A stretch of DNA of 64,000 nucleotides, from positions 620,001 to 684,000 of the forward strand of contig NZ_JACIEK010000001.1 in the NCBI RefSeq assembly GCF_014196835.1. Direction: 5' to 3'. Position 1 is the first letter of the stretch. Each line of letters begins with the position of its first letter. This DNA comes from Aureimonas pseudogalii (GTDB lineage Bacteria; Pseudomonadota; Alphaproteobacteria; Rhizobiales; Rhizobiaceae). Below the pieces are notes generated by a model that made no database searches, was not told where the DNA came from, and was given only the letters and a program-made list of their open reading frames with translations. A program made the position numbers and the translations under genes. This document shows positions 40,673 through 52,747 of the stretch, in pieces.

Positions 40673-40852
40673 TCAGTCGCGGCCGATACCGTAATAGGCG
40701 TCGGCATCGATGCCGACGGCGGTCAGTGCGGAACGCGACGGACGCTTGCCCGCCTCGGCCGCCGAGGCACAGGCCACGGCGCCGCCGACGGCGGTGCCGA
40801 TCGAGCGAAGCTGGCGGCCGAACTGGCGCAGGCGATTGGGCTGGGCGGTCAT
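40673..40852 (-). CDS. Small protein, 59 residues
   Basis: A short gene not overlapping any other. Support: an AGAGGAA ribosome site six to seven bases before the ATG, G/C-rich third codon positions like its neighbours, and a terminator 41 bp after its stop on the same strand. The product has a basic amphipathic start (MTAQPNRLRQFGRQLRSI), a Gly/Ala-rich middle with one Cys (GTAVGGAVACASAAEAG), and a C-terminus ALTAVGIDADAYYGIGRD. The middle might be a weak membrane segment. No known family is recognised. It is divergent from the AI-2E-type permease. Confidence 0.65.
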   Translation of the reverse strand: MTAQPNRLRQFGRQLRSIGTAVGGAVACASAAEAGKRPSRSALTAVGIDADAYYGIGRD

Positions 40853-41109
40853 GACGGTTCCTCTTCGTTTCTCTGTTGCACTGAAGATGGACCTGTCGGC
40901 GTCTTCATTGAAGACACGATCCGGCCGGCGCTGCCATGCAAAAACGTGATGGCTCGTTCGATAGCGCCGTTAACGAAACGTTGCGCATTTGCGCCGCGAA
41001 AGGGGGAACGATAAAATCTGCGACCGGTCGGGAACCGGTTGACCTCGTCATAGCTTTCGCTGCGTTGGATCGCGGTCGCCATCGGCCGCGAGGTGGCCGG
41101 AGTACACCC

Positions 41110-43098
41110 TTGGATATCGTCACCTCGCAGATGCTGCGCAAGGCACTGCCGCTCTTCACGGCGCTTGCGGTCAGCGTGCTGATCCTGACCGTCTCGTCGA
41201 TCCTCTATCTCGGCCGCGAGATCTTCGTGCCCTTCGCCTTGGGCATTCTCCTGTCCTTCATCCTCGCCCCGATCGTGATCGGGCTGCAGCGCATGCGCGT
41301 GCCCCGCATGCTCGCGATCTCCGGCGCCATCACCTTCGCGACCGTGGTGATCACCGCGCTCGGCTTCGTCATCGCGGTGCAGATCACGGCGCTCGTCGGC
41401 GAGATTCCCTCCTACCGCACGACGGTGCAGCAGAAGCTGCGCTCGCTTTCGGAATCGGCGCAGGCGCAGGGCGACGGTCCCTTCAGCCGCGCCGCCCGCT
41501 CGCTCGAAGAAATGGCCGCCGACATCCAGCAGATGGGCGCGCCCGCCTCTCTCGAAAGCGACGCCTCCGGCACCCTGCCGCGCCAGCCGATCCCGGTCAC
41601 CGTGGAGAACGGCTCGAGCATCATCGACACGGTCACGACCTACGTGTCGCCGCTCCTGCATCCGCTGGCGACCTTCGGCGTGGTGGTCATCTTCGCGATC
41701 TTCATCCTCCTGCAACGCGAGGATTTGCGGAACCGCTTCATCCGGCTGGCGGGCACCGACGATCTTCAGCAGACCACCGCAGCGATCGACGACGCGGCCT
41801 CGCGCCTGTCGAAGCTCCTCCTCTTCCAGCTCGGCGTGAACACCGCCTTCGGCCTCATCACCGGCGGCGGCCTCTGGCTGATGGGCGTGCCTTCACCCTT
41901 CCTCTGGGGCATTCTCGGCGGCATCCTGCGCTTCATCCCCTATGTCGGCGGTATCGTCGGCGCGGGCCTTCCCATGCTGCTCGCCTTCGCGGTGGACCCC
42001 GGCTGGAGCCTCGTGATCTGGACGGCGGTGCTCTTCCTCGGCGTCGAGACGCTCCTGTCCAACGTCGTGGAGCCCGTCCTCTACGGCCACTCCACCGGCC
42101 TTTCGCCGGTCGCCATCCTGCTGGCCGCCACGGTCTGGGCGCTTCTGTGGGGCGCAGTCGGCCTGATCCTCGCGACGCCGCTGACCATCTGCCTGGTGGT
42201 GATGGGGCGGCACGTTCCACGGCTGGCCTTCATCGACGTGATGTTCGGCGATCGACCTGCCCTGTCGCCGCCACAGATCTTCTACCAGCGCATGCTCGCA
42301 GGCGCGCCGCAGGAGGCGGCCGATCAGGCGCGCGAGTTCCTGCGCGAGCGCGAGTTGGCGACCTATTACGACGAGGTGGCGCTCGAAGGTCTGCGCATCG
42401 CGCACGAGGACGTCGCACGCTTCGCCGTGCGCGACGCGCGCCTGGACACGCTGAGGGCCTCGACCCTCGAACTGATCGACGATCTAAAGGCGATCCCCGT
42501 CCATACCCAGAAGCGGCGCAAGAAGCATCTGACCGCCGAGGCGGCCGCCGCAGTCGACGCCGCCGGACCGGACCAGGCGGTGACGCGGGTCATTCAGCGC
42601 CGCGAGGATCTCGCGCCGGAATGGCAGGGCGAGACGCCGGTGATCTGCATCTCCGGCGTCAGCGCGCTGGACGAGGCGGTGACCGCGATGCTGTCGCAGG
42701 TCTTCAACCGGCAGGGGCTGACCTCGCGCCATGTCGGCTGGAAGGAGCTGCAGGCGAACCCGCCGACGGCCGAGGACGCGCGCGGCGTGGCGCTGGTCTG
42801 CCTCTCCTTCATCGAGCCGCTGTCGATCGTGCACCTGCGCCAAGCCGTGCGGCAGGTGCATCGCGTCGCCCCGAAGGCGCGCATCCTCATCGGCATCTGG
42901 CGCCAGCGCGATCCCGCGATGCTGTCGGAGCTGCGCCGCCGCGTCCATGCCGACGCGCTCGTGACGACCCTCAACTCGGCCCTCGCCGCCGCGCTCGAAA
43001 TGTCGGGGCCCCGCGCCGTGCCGGAGACGCGTGAGAAGCTGCGCGGCGCCGAGCCGGCCGACCAGACCCGCGTCGGCGCCGCCGTTCCCGCGGAGTAG
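41110..43098 (+). CDS. AI-2E-family (PerM-like) permease with long soluble C-terminal extension
   Basis: A 662-residue protein. Residues about 1-370 are an AI-2E/PerM-type permease with about eight membrane segments, the central coil around EIPSYRTTVQQKLRSLSES, and the motif FIPYVGGIVGAGLPMLLA. About 290 further soluble residues follow; family members are usually near 350. The extension has a helical part (QIFYQRMLAGAPQEAADQAREFL) and a Rossmann-like part (PVICISGVSALDEAVTAML to ARILIGIWR) resembling a cobalamin-binding fold without the DxHxxG histidine. Start: TTG at 41110 has GGAG nine bases upstream; ATG at 41131 is the alternative. Transport substrate unknown. Confidence 0.82.
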   Translation: MDIVTSQMLRKALPLFTALAVSVLILTVSSILYLGREIFVPFALGILLSFILAPIVIGLQRMRVPRMLAISGAITFATVVITALGFVIAVQITALVGEIPSYRTTVQQKLRSLSESAQAQGDGPFSRAARSLEEMAADIQQMGAPASLESDASGTLPRQPIPVTVENGSSIIDTVTTYVSPLLHPLATFGVVVIFAIFILLQREDLRNRFIRLAGTDDLQQTTAAIDDAASRLSKLLLFQLGVNTAFGLITGGGLWLMGVPSPFLWGILGGILRFIPYVGGIVGAGLPMLLAFAVDPGWSLVIWTAVLFLGVETLLSNVVEPVLYGHSTGLSPVAILLAATVWALLWGAVGLILATPLTICLVVMGRHVPRLAFIDVMFGDRPALSPPQIFYQRMLAGAPQEAADQAREFLRERELATYYDEVALEGLRIAHEDVARFAVRDARLDTLRASTLELIDDLKAIPVHTQKRRKKHLTAEAAAAVDAAGPDQAVTRVIQRREDLAPEWQGETPVICISGVSALDEAVTAMLSQVFNRQGLTSRHVGWKELQANPPTAEDARGVALVCLSFIEPLSIVHLRQAVRQVHRVAPKARILIGIWRQRDPAMLSELRRRVHADALVTTLNSALAAALEMSGPRAVPETREKLRGAEPADQTRVGAAVPAE

Positions 43099-43571
43099 GG
43101 GCGAGGCATCTCTCGGTCGTGGGTGCGAACCCACAGGCGTGAGGGGCCGATCGCACACGACGAACCGCCCGGTCGAGCGCCTGAGGAGTTGAGGCGCGAC
43201 GCTGCCATACGCGGCGGCGCCTTGCCGACCTCGACCGTCCGGTGTCTGCGATGTCGGCTGGAAAAAGACCCCTGCCCCATCCGTGATACCCGGCAATCGT
43301 CCTCCATCCACCGCGGGCGGGATCGACCGGTATCGCTGCGTCGCCAAGGCAGGACGGGTCGAGGTCACGAGCCGCCGTTCGCCTGCCGTCGCCGTTCTTC
43401 GCCAGACGAAACGGCTCAGATGACCGATGGCGCAAGACGTTTTTCGGCGAGCGTCGCAAAGCCCGCTCACCCCCCGAGAGCACCGCCGCTCATCGACCTC
43501 CCTCGTAACGCAGCGCTGACCGTCACCGCCACAGCGGTCGATGCGGCGGGCGCGCGACCGCTCACGAAAAA
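43099..43571. other. Gap without recognisable gene
   Basis: About 470 bases between the permease gene and the glgX terminator. Short open frames on both strands read as Arg/Pro-rich low-quality sequence with no start site or motif. Nothing functional was recognised. Confidence 0.5.
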
Positions 43572-43595
43572 GGGCCGCATCCTGCGATGCGGCCC
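43572..43595 (-). terminator. Terminator after glgX
   Basis: GGGCCGCATC (43572-43581) and GATGCGGCCC (43586-43595) pair around CTGC; on the minus strand a five-T run follows. It begins 30 bp after the glgX stop. Confidence 0.88.
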
Positions 43596-43625
43596 CCAAC
43601 TCGTTCTATGGTTCGAACGACGACG

Positions 43626-45902
43626 TCAGTCCTTCGGGCTCTCGACGAAGTGCACGCGATCGGCCGCGGCCGTGTCGAAGGCCTCCGACACGTGCAGGAA
43701 CGCACGATGCGCGGCCTCCGAGGTCGGGTGCCCCTCCTCCGGCTCCAGCAGGAAGACGAGGAAGGACCGGCCCGTCACCATGTACTCGGTGCCGAAATCG
43801 AACGGCTCGAGTTCGTTGCGGTCGGGCAGATTGGTGTCGATGATGCAGCGCCAGCGCTTGCCGCCAGGTGCCTCCGGCAGCTTGAAGTTGACGACGTCGT
43901 AATGGGCGTTGAGCACCATCAGCATGGTCGCATCGCTGCCGAGACGGCGAATGCCCTCCGACTGCGCGCGACCGTCGAGCAGCATGCCGAAGCAGCGGGC
44001 GCCGGCGTCCGTCCATTCGCCGTCCTGCATCTCGCCGCCGCCGGGCGAGATCCACGAGACGTCCTTGACGCCGATCTCCTCGTCGAACGTGCCGTGCAGG
44101 AAGCGTCCGCGACGCAGCATCGGCAACGACTGGCGGATGAGGATGAGCTTCTGCACGAACTCGGCGAGGTCGATGCCGTCGGGCGAGACGTCCCAGTTGA
44201 CCCAGCCGATCTCGTTGTCCTGCGCATAGGCGTTGTTGTTGCCGTTCTGCGTTCGCGCGAACTCGTCGCCCGCCAGGATCATCGGCGTGCCACGCGAGAA
44301 GAGGAGCGTGGCGAAGAAGTTGCGCAGCTGGCGGAAGCGGGTGTCGTTCAGTTCGGCGTCTTCGGTCGGTCCCTCGACGCCGTAATTGTTCGACAGGTTG
44401 TGCGAGTGACCGTCGCGGTTGCCCTCGCCGTTCGCCTCGTTGTGCTTGTCGTTGTAGCAGACGGTGTCGTGCAGGGTGAAACCGTCATGCGCGGTGATGA
44501 AGTTCACCGACGCCCACGGGCGACGGCCGCGCTTGTCGAAGAGATCGGCGGAAGCGCTGATCTTCGAGGCGACGGCGGGCACCTTGCCCTCGTCGCCGCG
44601 CCAGTAGGAGCGGATCGTGTCGCGGTAGCCGTCGTTCCACTCGGCCCAGCCCGGCGGGAAGCGGCCGACCTGATAGCCGCCGGGGCCGCAATCCCACGGC
44701 TCGGCGATGAGCTTGACCTGCGCGAGCAGTGGATCCTGCATCGAAGCGTGGAGGAAGGACGATTCCTCCGAGAAGCCGTGCGGCTCGCGCGCCAGGATCG
44801 TCGCGAGATCGAAGCGGAAGCCGTCAACGCGCATCTCGCCGGCCCAGTAGCGTAGGCTGTCCATCACCAGCTGCATCACGCGCGGATGGCTGGTGTTGAC
44901 GGTGTTTCCGGTGCCGGTGTCGTTGATGTAGTAGCGCGGGTTGTCCGGCATCAGGCGATAGTAGGACGCGTTGTCGATGCCCTTGAAGGAGAGCGTCGGC
45001 CCGTTCTCGTTGCCCTCGGCCGTGTGGTTGTAGACGACGTCGAGGATCACCTCGAGGCCGGCATGGTGGAAGGTCGACACGAGTTCCTTGAACTCGTTGA
45101 CGAAAGGTCCGGCCATGTAGCGCGGATCGGGCGCGAAGAAGCCGAGGGTGTTGTAGCCCCAGTAGTTCTTCAGGCCCTTCTCTACGAGATAGCTGTCGTC
45201 GACATAGGCATGGATCGGCAGCAGCTCGACCGAAGTCACGCCGAGACTCTGAATGTATTTCACGACGTCGTGGTTGGCGAGGCCGGCGAACTTGCCGCGC
45301 TCACGCTCGGTCACCGACGGGTGGCGCTGCGTGAAGCCCTTCACGTGCGTCTCGTAGAAGATCGTGCGCTCCCACGGAATGCTCGGACGGCGCTCGCTGC
45401 CCCAGGTGAAGGCGGGGTCGATGATCTGCGACTTCGGCACGAAGGGCGCGGAATCGCGCTCGTCGAACGACAGGTCGCCGTCGGCATGGCCGATCGTGTA
45501 GCCGAAGACCGCATGGTCCCAGGTGAGCGAGCCCACGTGCTGCTTGGCGTAGGGGTCGAGCAGCAGTTTGTTGGGGTTGAAGCGATGACCGGCCTTCGGC
45601 TCGTAGGGACCATGGACGCGGTAACCGTAGATCAGGCCGGGACGCGCGTCCGGCAGATAGCCGTGGAACACCTCGTTGGTGTATTCCGGCAGCACGATCC
45701 GCTCGATTTCCTGGGTGCCGGTCTCGTCGAAGAGGCAGAGCTCGACCTTCGTGGCATTGGCCGAGAAGAGCGCGAAGTTGACGCCCAGCCCATCCCAGTT
45801 CGCGCCGCGCGGATAGGGGCGGCCGGCTTCGACGCGGGAACGCTTGAGGCCGGGCTTGGAGAGGCCGGACGTCAGCGACGTCGCTGTGTTCTGAATGTTC
45901 AA
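43626..45902 (-). CDS. glgX: Glycogen debranching enzyme
   Basis: A 758-residue GlgX-type isoamylase that removes short side chains from phosphorylase-trimmed glycogen. The N-terminal CBM48 part (about 25-130: GANWDGLGVNFALFSANATKVEL) is followed by a GH13 barrel. Catalytic residues are Asp365 (MRVDGFRFD), Glu401 (IAEPWD) and Asp473 (ITAHDG). The segment ILDVVYNHTAEGNENGPTLS is typical of GlgX. The length is normal. It is alone here, without other glg genes, and has its own terminator. Confidence 0.97.
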   Translation of the reverse strand: MNIQNTATSLTSGLSKPGLKRSRVEAGRPYPRGANWDGLGVNFALFSANATKVELCLFDETGTQEIERIVLPEYTNEVFHGYLPDARPGLIYGYRVHGPYEPKAGHRFNPNKLLLDPYAKQHVGSLTWDHAVFGYTIGHADGDLSFDERDSAPFVPKSQIIDPAFTWGSERRPSIPWERTIFYETHVKGFTQRHPSVTERERGKFAGLANHDVVKYIQSLGVTSVELLPIHAYVDDSYLVEKGLKNYWGYNTLGFFAPDPRYMAGPFVNEFKELVSTFHHAGLEVILDVVYNHTAEGNENGPTLSFKGIDNASYYRLMPDNPRYYINDTGTGNTVNTSHPRVMQLVMDSLRYWAGEMRVDGFRFDLATILAREPHGFSEESSFLHASMQDPLLAQVKLIAEPWDCGPGGYQVGRFPPGWAEWNDGYRDTIRSYWRGDEGKVPAVASKISASADLFDKRGRRPWASVNFITAHDGFTLHDTVCYNDKHNEANGEGNRDGHSHNLSNNYGVEGPTEDAELNDTRFRQLRNFFATLLFSRGTPMILAGDEFARTQNGNNNAYAQDNEIGWVNWDVSPDGIDLAEFVQKLILIRQSLPMLRRGRFLHGTFDEEIGVKDVSWISPGGGEMQDGEWTDAGARCFGMLLDGRAQSEGIRRLGSDATMLMVLNAHYDVVNFKLPEAPGGKRWRCIIDTNLPDRNELEPFDFGTEYMVTGRSFLVFLLEPEEGHPTSEAAHRAFLHVSEAFDTAAADRVHFVESPKD

Positions 45903-46042
45903 GGAGTAGATCCCGTCCTGTCTGGGAATGACGCGACGTTAGAAGGCTTCGATCCGGTGAATGGTTCCTTGGCCGAGGGCGAACTCTTCGCGGTGCAGCG
46001 CGTTGAGCACACTCAATCCGCCTGCGAGGAGCCCGAACGCCC

Positions 46043-46471
46043 GTGAAGATCGAAAGCCTGATGACCCGCCACGTCGAATTCGCCTCGGGAGACGACAGCG
46101 CCGCGGAACTCGCGGTGGTGATGGGCGATCTCGACGTCGGCGCCTTGCCGATCGGCACCGAAGGCGATCTTCTCGGGGTGATCACCGATCGCGATATTCT
46201 TTACCGCGTGGTGGCCAAGGGCCTCGACCCGACGACGACTGTGGCCCGCGACATCGTGTCCTTCCCGGTCATCGGTTGCCGGCCGGACGACAGCCTGCAG
46301 GTGGCGATGGACCTCATGGGCGCACACCGGATCCGGCGTCTCGCGGTGCGCAGCGAGGACGGGACCGTGGTCGGCTGGCTGACGCTTGCCGACGTGTCTC
46401 GGGCGCTGCTCTTGGAATCCGGAACGGTCCAGTCGGGTCTGCGCGAGCTCAGCCGCGAAACCGCCGGTTGA
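46043..46471 (+). CDS. CBS-domain-pair protein
   Basis: A 142-residue protein made almost entirely of two CBS repeats (about 1-60: MKIESLMTRHV to GVITDRDI; about 68-125: ARDIV to VVGWLTLADV). Such stand-alone pairs bind adenosine nucleotides and regulate partner proteins. The GTG at 46043 gives the natural first repeat. It is divergent from glgX (140 bp), and its end overlaps the 3' end of the minus-strand TerB-like gene by 23 bp. The partner is unknown. Confidence 0.85.
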   Translation: MKIESLMTRHVEFASGDDSAAELAVVMGDLDVGALPIGTEGDLLGVITDRDILYRVVAKGLDPTTTVARDIVSFPVIGCRPDDSLQVAMDLMGAHRIRRLAVRSEDGTVVGWLTLADVSRALLLESGTVQSGLRELSRETAG

Positions 46472-47054
46472 GACTGCCGATCACCTGCTGGGTCAGCCCC
46501 AGCCGGGCCGCAAGATAGGCGAGGAACAGGCTCGACACCGGCGAGCGCGTCTCGGCGGTCAGGAGCGCCACGGCATAGGCGTGCGCCGCGATGTCCTGCG
46601 CGCGCGCCTGCCCGACGAGTTCGGCGAGCGAGGTCGCTGCGCCCCGCCCCTTCCGAAGACGCTCGACCATCGCGTCGTCGGCGCCGACGCGGCGTAGCCG
46701 CTCCTCGGCGCGCCCGGTGCGCGCCGGCGGGCTTTCGCCGTCCGCCGCGAGGGTGGCCGAGACGACGTCGACGAGGCAGTCCGCTTGATCCACCGCCAGC
46801 GAACGGAAATCGAGGGTCAGCGGGTAGGAGATCTGATGCCGGTTGGCCAGATGCGCCCCGAGGAGCTTGGCGGACAGCTCGGCCTCGACGCTGTCGCGCC
46901 GGCGTCGTCGAATGCCGGACTCGGCCGCGACGGGGCTCGGCTCGCCGGCGCCCAGCTTCTCGACGTCCGGCACCAGCGCGTCGAGATTGAGCGCCGCGCC
47001 GTCGCGCGCGCCCGGCGCCCGCGCAGCGAAGCGCCACAGCCACTCGAAGCTCAT
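46449..47054 (-). CDS. DUF533/TerB-like protein (tentative)
   Basis: A 201-residue soluble, mostly helical protein. The C-terminal part (about 110-200: ERLRRVGADDAMVERL to SLFLAYLAARLGLTQQVIGSL) resembles the DUF533 (YebE) and TerB-like helical bundle, which often ends in a YLA..LGL segment. The N-terminal half is not recognised. The ATG at 47054 begins MSFEWLWRF; the open frame further up overlaps the receiver gene and reads as noise. It follows the receiver gene by 28 bp on the same strand. Function unknown. Confidence 0.65.
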   Translation of the reverse strand: MSFEWLWRFAARAPGARDGAALNLDALVPDVEKLGAGEPSPVAAESGIRRRRRDSVEAELSAKLLGAHLANRHQISYPLTLDFRSLAVDQADCLVDVVSATLAADGESPPARTGRAEERLRRVGADDAMVERLRKGRGAATSLAELVGQARAQDIAAHAYAVALLTAETRSPVSSLFLAYLAARLGLTQQVIGSLNRRFRG

Positions 47055-47082
47055 CACCGATCCCCTGCCGTCGCGCTCACGC

Positions 47083-47465
47083 CTATTGCGCCGCCTGCTC
47101 GGTCTTGGCCGGAAGTAGCGCCTCGATCTGGCCGAGCAGCTTGGAGAAGTCGACGGGCTTGGCGTGGTAGTCGTCGCAGCCGGCGGCAAGCGTCTTCTCG
47201 CGGTCGCCCGACATGGCATGCGCGGTCAACGCGATGATGGGCACGCGCGGGATCGAGGTGTCGGCACGGATCGTCTTGGCCGCCGTCCAGCCGTCGAGGA
47301 TCGGCAGGTTCATGTCGAGGAGCACGATGTCGGGGCTGGCGACGCGCGTCTTCTCGACGCCGTCCTGGCCATCATGGGCGAGAATCACCTCATAGCCCCG
47401 GCGCTGCAGGCGGCGCGACAGGAAGTCCCAGATCTCTTCGTGGTCCTCGACGAGCAGGATGCGGG

Positions 47466-47469
<4 letters not shown>
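47083..47469 (-). CDS. Single-domain response regulator (CheY-like receiver)
   Basis: A 128-residue receiver without an output domain. Acidic pair in VEDHEE, phospho-acceptor Asp52 (IVLLDMNLPILDG), switch Thr in ALTAH and Lys in YHAKPVD. It overlaps the hybrid sensor kinase by ATGA (47466-47469), so it is probably the next phosphate acceptor in that relay. It may act by protein-protein contact. Confidence 0.93.
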
Positions 47470-50849
<3,380 letters not shown>

Positions 50850-50970
50850 CACTTTTCCCCGGACGATGCGGGCGGGACACCACGCGACGGATGACAACGC
50901 CGATGGCAGCGTTTCGTTCGACGCGGCGATGGCTGCCCGCAAGCCTTTTCTACGCAAGACGAGCCCGCCC

Positions 50971-52743
50971 ATGACCCTCGACCAAGCCCTCGCCTTCGCC
51001 CTGGTCGGCTTCACCGTCGCCGGCTTCGTCTGGGGCCGGCTGCCCTACGACCTCATCGCGCTGCTCGGCCTCCTCGCGGGCGTCGCGACGGGCATCGTGC
51101 CGATCAAGTCGGCCTTCACGGGCTTTGCCGACGACGTCGTGGTGATCGTCGTGGCCGCGCTCCTCGTCAGCGCAGCCATCGCGCGCTCGGGCGTGGTGGA
51201 AGACATCATGCGCCCGCTGATGCCGCATATGAAGACGGTGCAGCGGCAGGTGACGATCCTCGTCGCCGCCGTCACGGTGCTCGCGATGTTCACCAAGAAC
51301 GTCGGCGCGCTCGCCATGTTCATGCCGGTGGCCGGCCAGGTGGCGCGCAAGAACGGCACGTCGGTCTCCAAGCTTCTGATGCCGATGGCCTTCGGATCGC
51401 TGATCGGCGGCCTCGTCACGCTCGTCGGCACCTCGCCCAACATCATCGTCTCGAAGATCCGGCAGGACGTGACCGGCGAGCCGTTCCGCATGTTCGACTA
51501 CGCGCCGGTGGGCCTGGGCGTCGTGGCCGCGGGCTTCCTGTTCCTCGCCTTCGCCTCGCGGCTGATCCCGGAGCGCCGGCCCGGCGGCTCGATGGCCGAC
51601 GCCTTCGCCATGGACGCCTACACGGCGGAAGCCGAGATCCCCGAGGGCTCGGCCATCGCCGGGCGCACCGTGGCCGATCTCGAGGCCGCCGCCGACAACG
51701 ACATCCTCGTGCGCACGATCATTCGCGAGCGCTTCCGCCGGCTGGAGCCGAGCCCCGCCATGGTGGTGAAGGCCAACGACCTGCTGCTTCTCGGCGGCGA
51801 GCCGGACGGCATCGAGCGGGCGGTGGCGCGGGCGGGCCTGCGCCTCACGGGCGACGCCGCCGCGCGGCGCACCGACATCGAGAGCGAGAGCGTCGTGGAG
51901 GGCGTGGTGACGCCGCAGTCGCCGGCGATCGGCTCGCGCATCGGCAAGCTGGCGCTGGAGACGGCGCACGGCGTCTCGATCCTTGCGGTCAGCCGCGCCG
52001 ACACGCAGATCGAGCAGCGCCTCTCCTCGGTGCGCCTGCGCGAAGGCGACGTGCTCGTGCTGAAGGGCACGAGCGAGACCGTGCCGCCGGCGCTCGCGGC
52101 GTTGCGCATCCTGCCGCTGGCCGAGCGCTCCATCGTGCTCGGGCGCAATCGGCGTTCGTTCATCCCGCTCGGCGTGCTCGCCTGCGCCATGCTGCTCACC
52201 GCCTTCGGCGTCGTCAGCGCGGTGGCGGCCTTTTTCGCAGCGGCGGTGATCCTGCTGCTGCTGCGCGTCATGAGCATGCATGAGGCCTATCAGACGGTGG
52301 AGGCCTCGGTGATCGTGCTGCTGGCGGCCCTCATCCCGCTGTCGGAGGCGATCCAGACGACGGGCGGCACCGACCTCATCGCCGGCTGGCTCTCGGCCCT
52401 CCTGCACAATCTCTCGCCGACGCTCTCGCTCTTCATGGTGACGCTCTTGGCGATGGCGGTGACGCCCTTCCTCAACAACGCCGCGACGGTGCTGATGCTC
52501 GGGCCGATCGCCGCCGGCCTCGCGCAGCGCCTCGGCCTCAGCCCCGACCCGTTCCTGATGGCGGTGGCGCTGGGATCGGCCTGCGACTTCCTCACCCCGA
52601 TCGGCCACCAGTGCAACACGATCGTGATGGCGCCGGGCGGCTACCGCTTCGGCGACTACTGGCGCCTCGGCCTGCCGCTCTCGGTCATCGTGCTCGTCGT
52701 CGGCGTGCCGCTCATCGCCTTCTTCTGGCCGGTCATGCCGTGA
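50971..52743 (+). CDS. SLC13-type permease with two TrkA-C (RCK_C) domains
   Basis: A 590-residue membrane protein of the SLC13/ArsB (CitMHS-like) group. N-terminal membrane part (GRLPYDLIALLGLLAGVATGIVP; TKNVGALAMFMPV; LVTLVGTSPNIIVS), two soluble RCK_C-like domains in the middle (about 215-400), then a C-terminal membrane part with NNAATVLMLGPIA and IGHQCNTIVMAPGGY. Such proteins move anions such as sulfate or carboxylates; the ion is not known here. The ATG at 50971 gives the family N-terminus. It converges on the PhoD-like gene with a 4-bp gap and is divergent from the hybrid kinase (121 bp). Confidence 0.9.
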   Translation: MTLDQALAFALVGFTVAGFVWGRLPYDLIALLGLLAGVATGIVPIKSAFTGFADDVVVIVVAALLVSAAIARSGVVEDIMRPLMPHMKTVQRQVTILVAAVTVLAMFTKNVGALAMFMPVAGQVARKNGTSVSKLLMPMAFGSLIGGLVTLVGTSPNIIVSKIRQDVTGEPFRMFDYAPVGLGVVAAGFLFLAFASRLIPERRPGGSMADAFAMDAYTAEAEIPEGSAIAGRTVADLEAAADNDILVRTIIRERFRRLEPSPAMVVKANDLLLLGGEPDGIERAVARAGLRLTGDAAARRTDIESESVVEGVVTPQSPAIGSRIGKLALETAHGVSILAVSRADTQIEQRLSSVRLREGDVLVLKGTSETVPPALAALRILPLAERSIVLGRNRRSFIPLGVLACAMLLTAFGVVSAVAAFFAAAVILLLLRVMSMHEAYQTVEASVIVLLAALIPLSEAIQTTGGTDLIAGWLSALLHNLSPTLSLFMVTLLAMAVTPFLNNAATVLMLGPIAAGLAQRLGLSPDPFLMAVALGSACDFLTPIGHQCNTIVMAPGGYRFGDYWRLGLPLSVIVLVVGVPLIAFFWPVMP

Positions 52744-52747
52744 GTGG

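Noticed and set aside
43123..43902. A 259-codon plus-strand frame after the permease gene
   Set aside because: Arg/Pro-rich without motif or ribosome site; it runs into antisense glgX.
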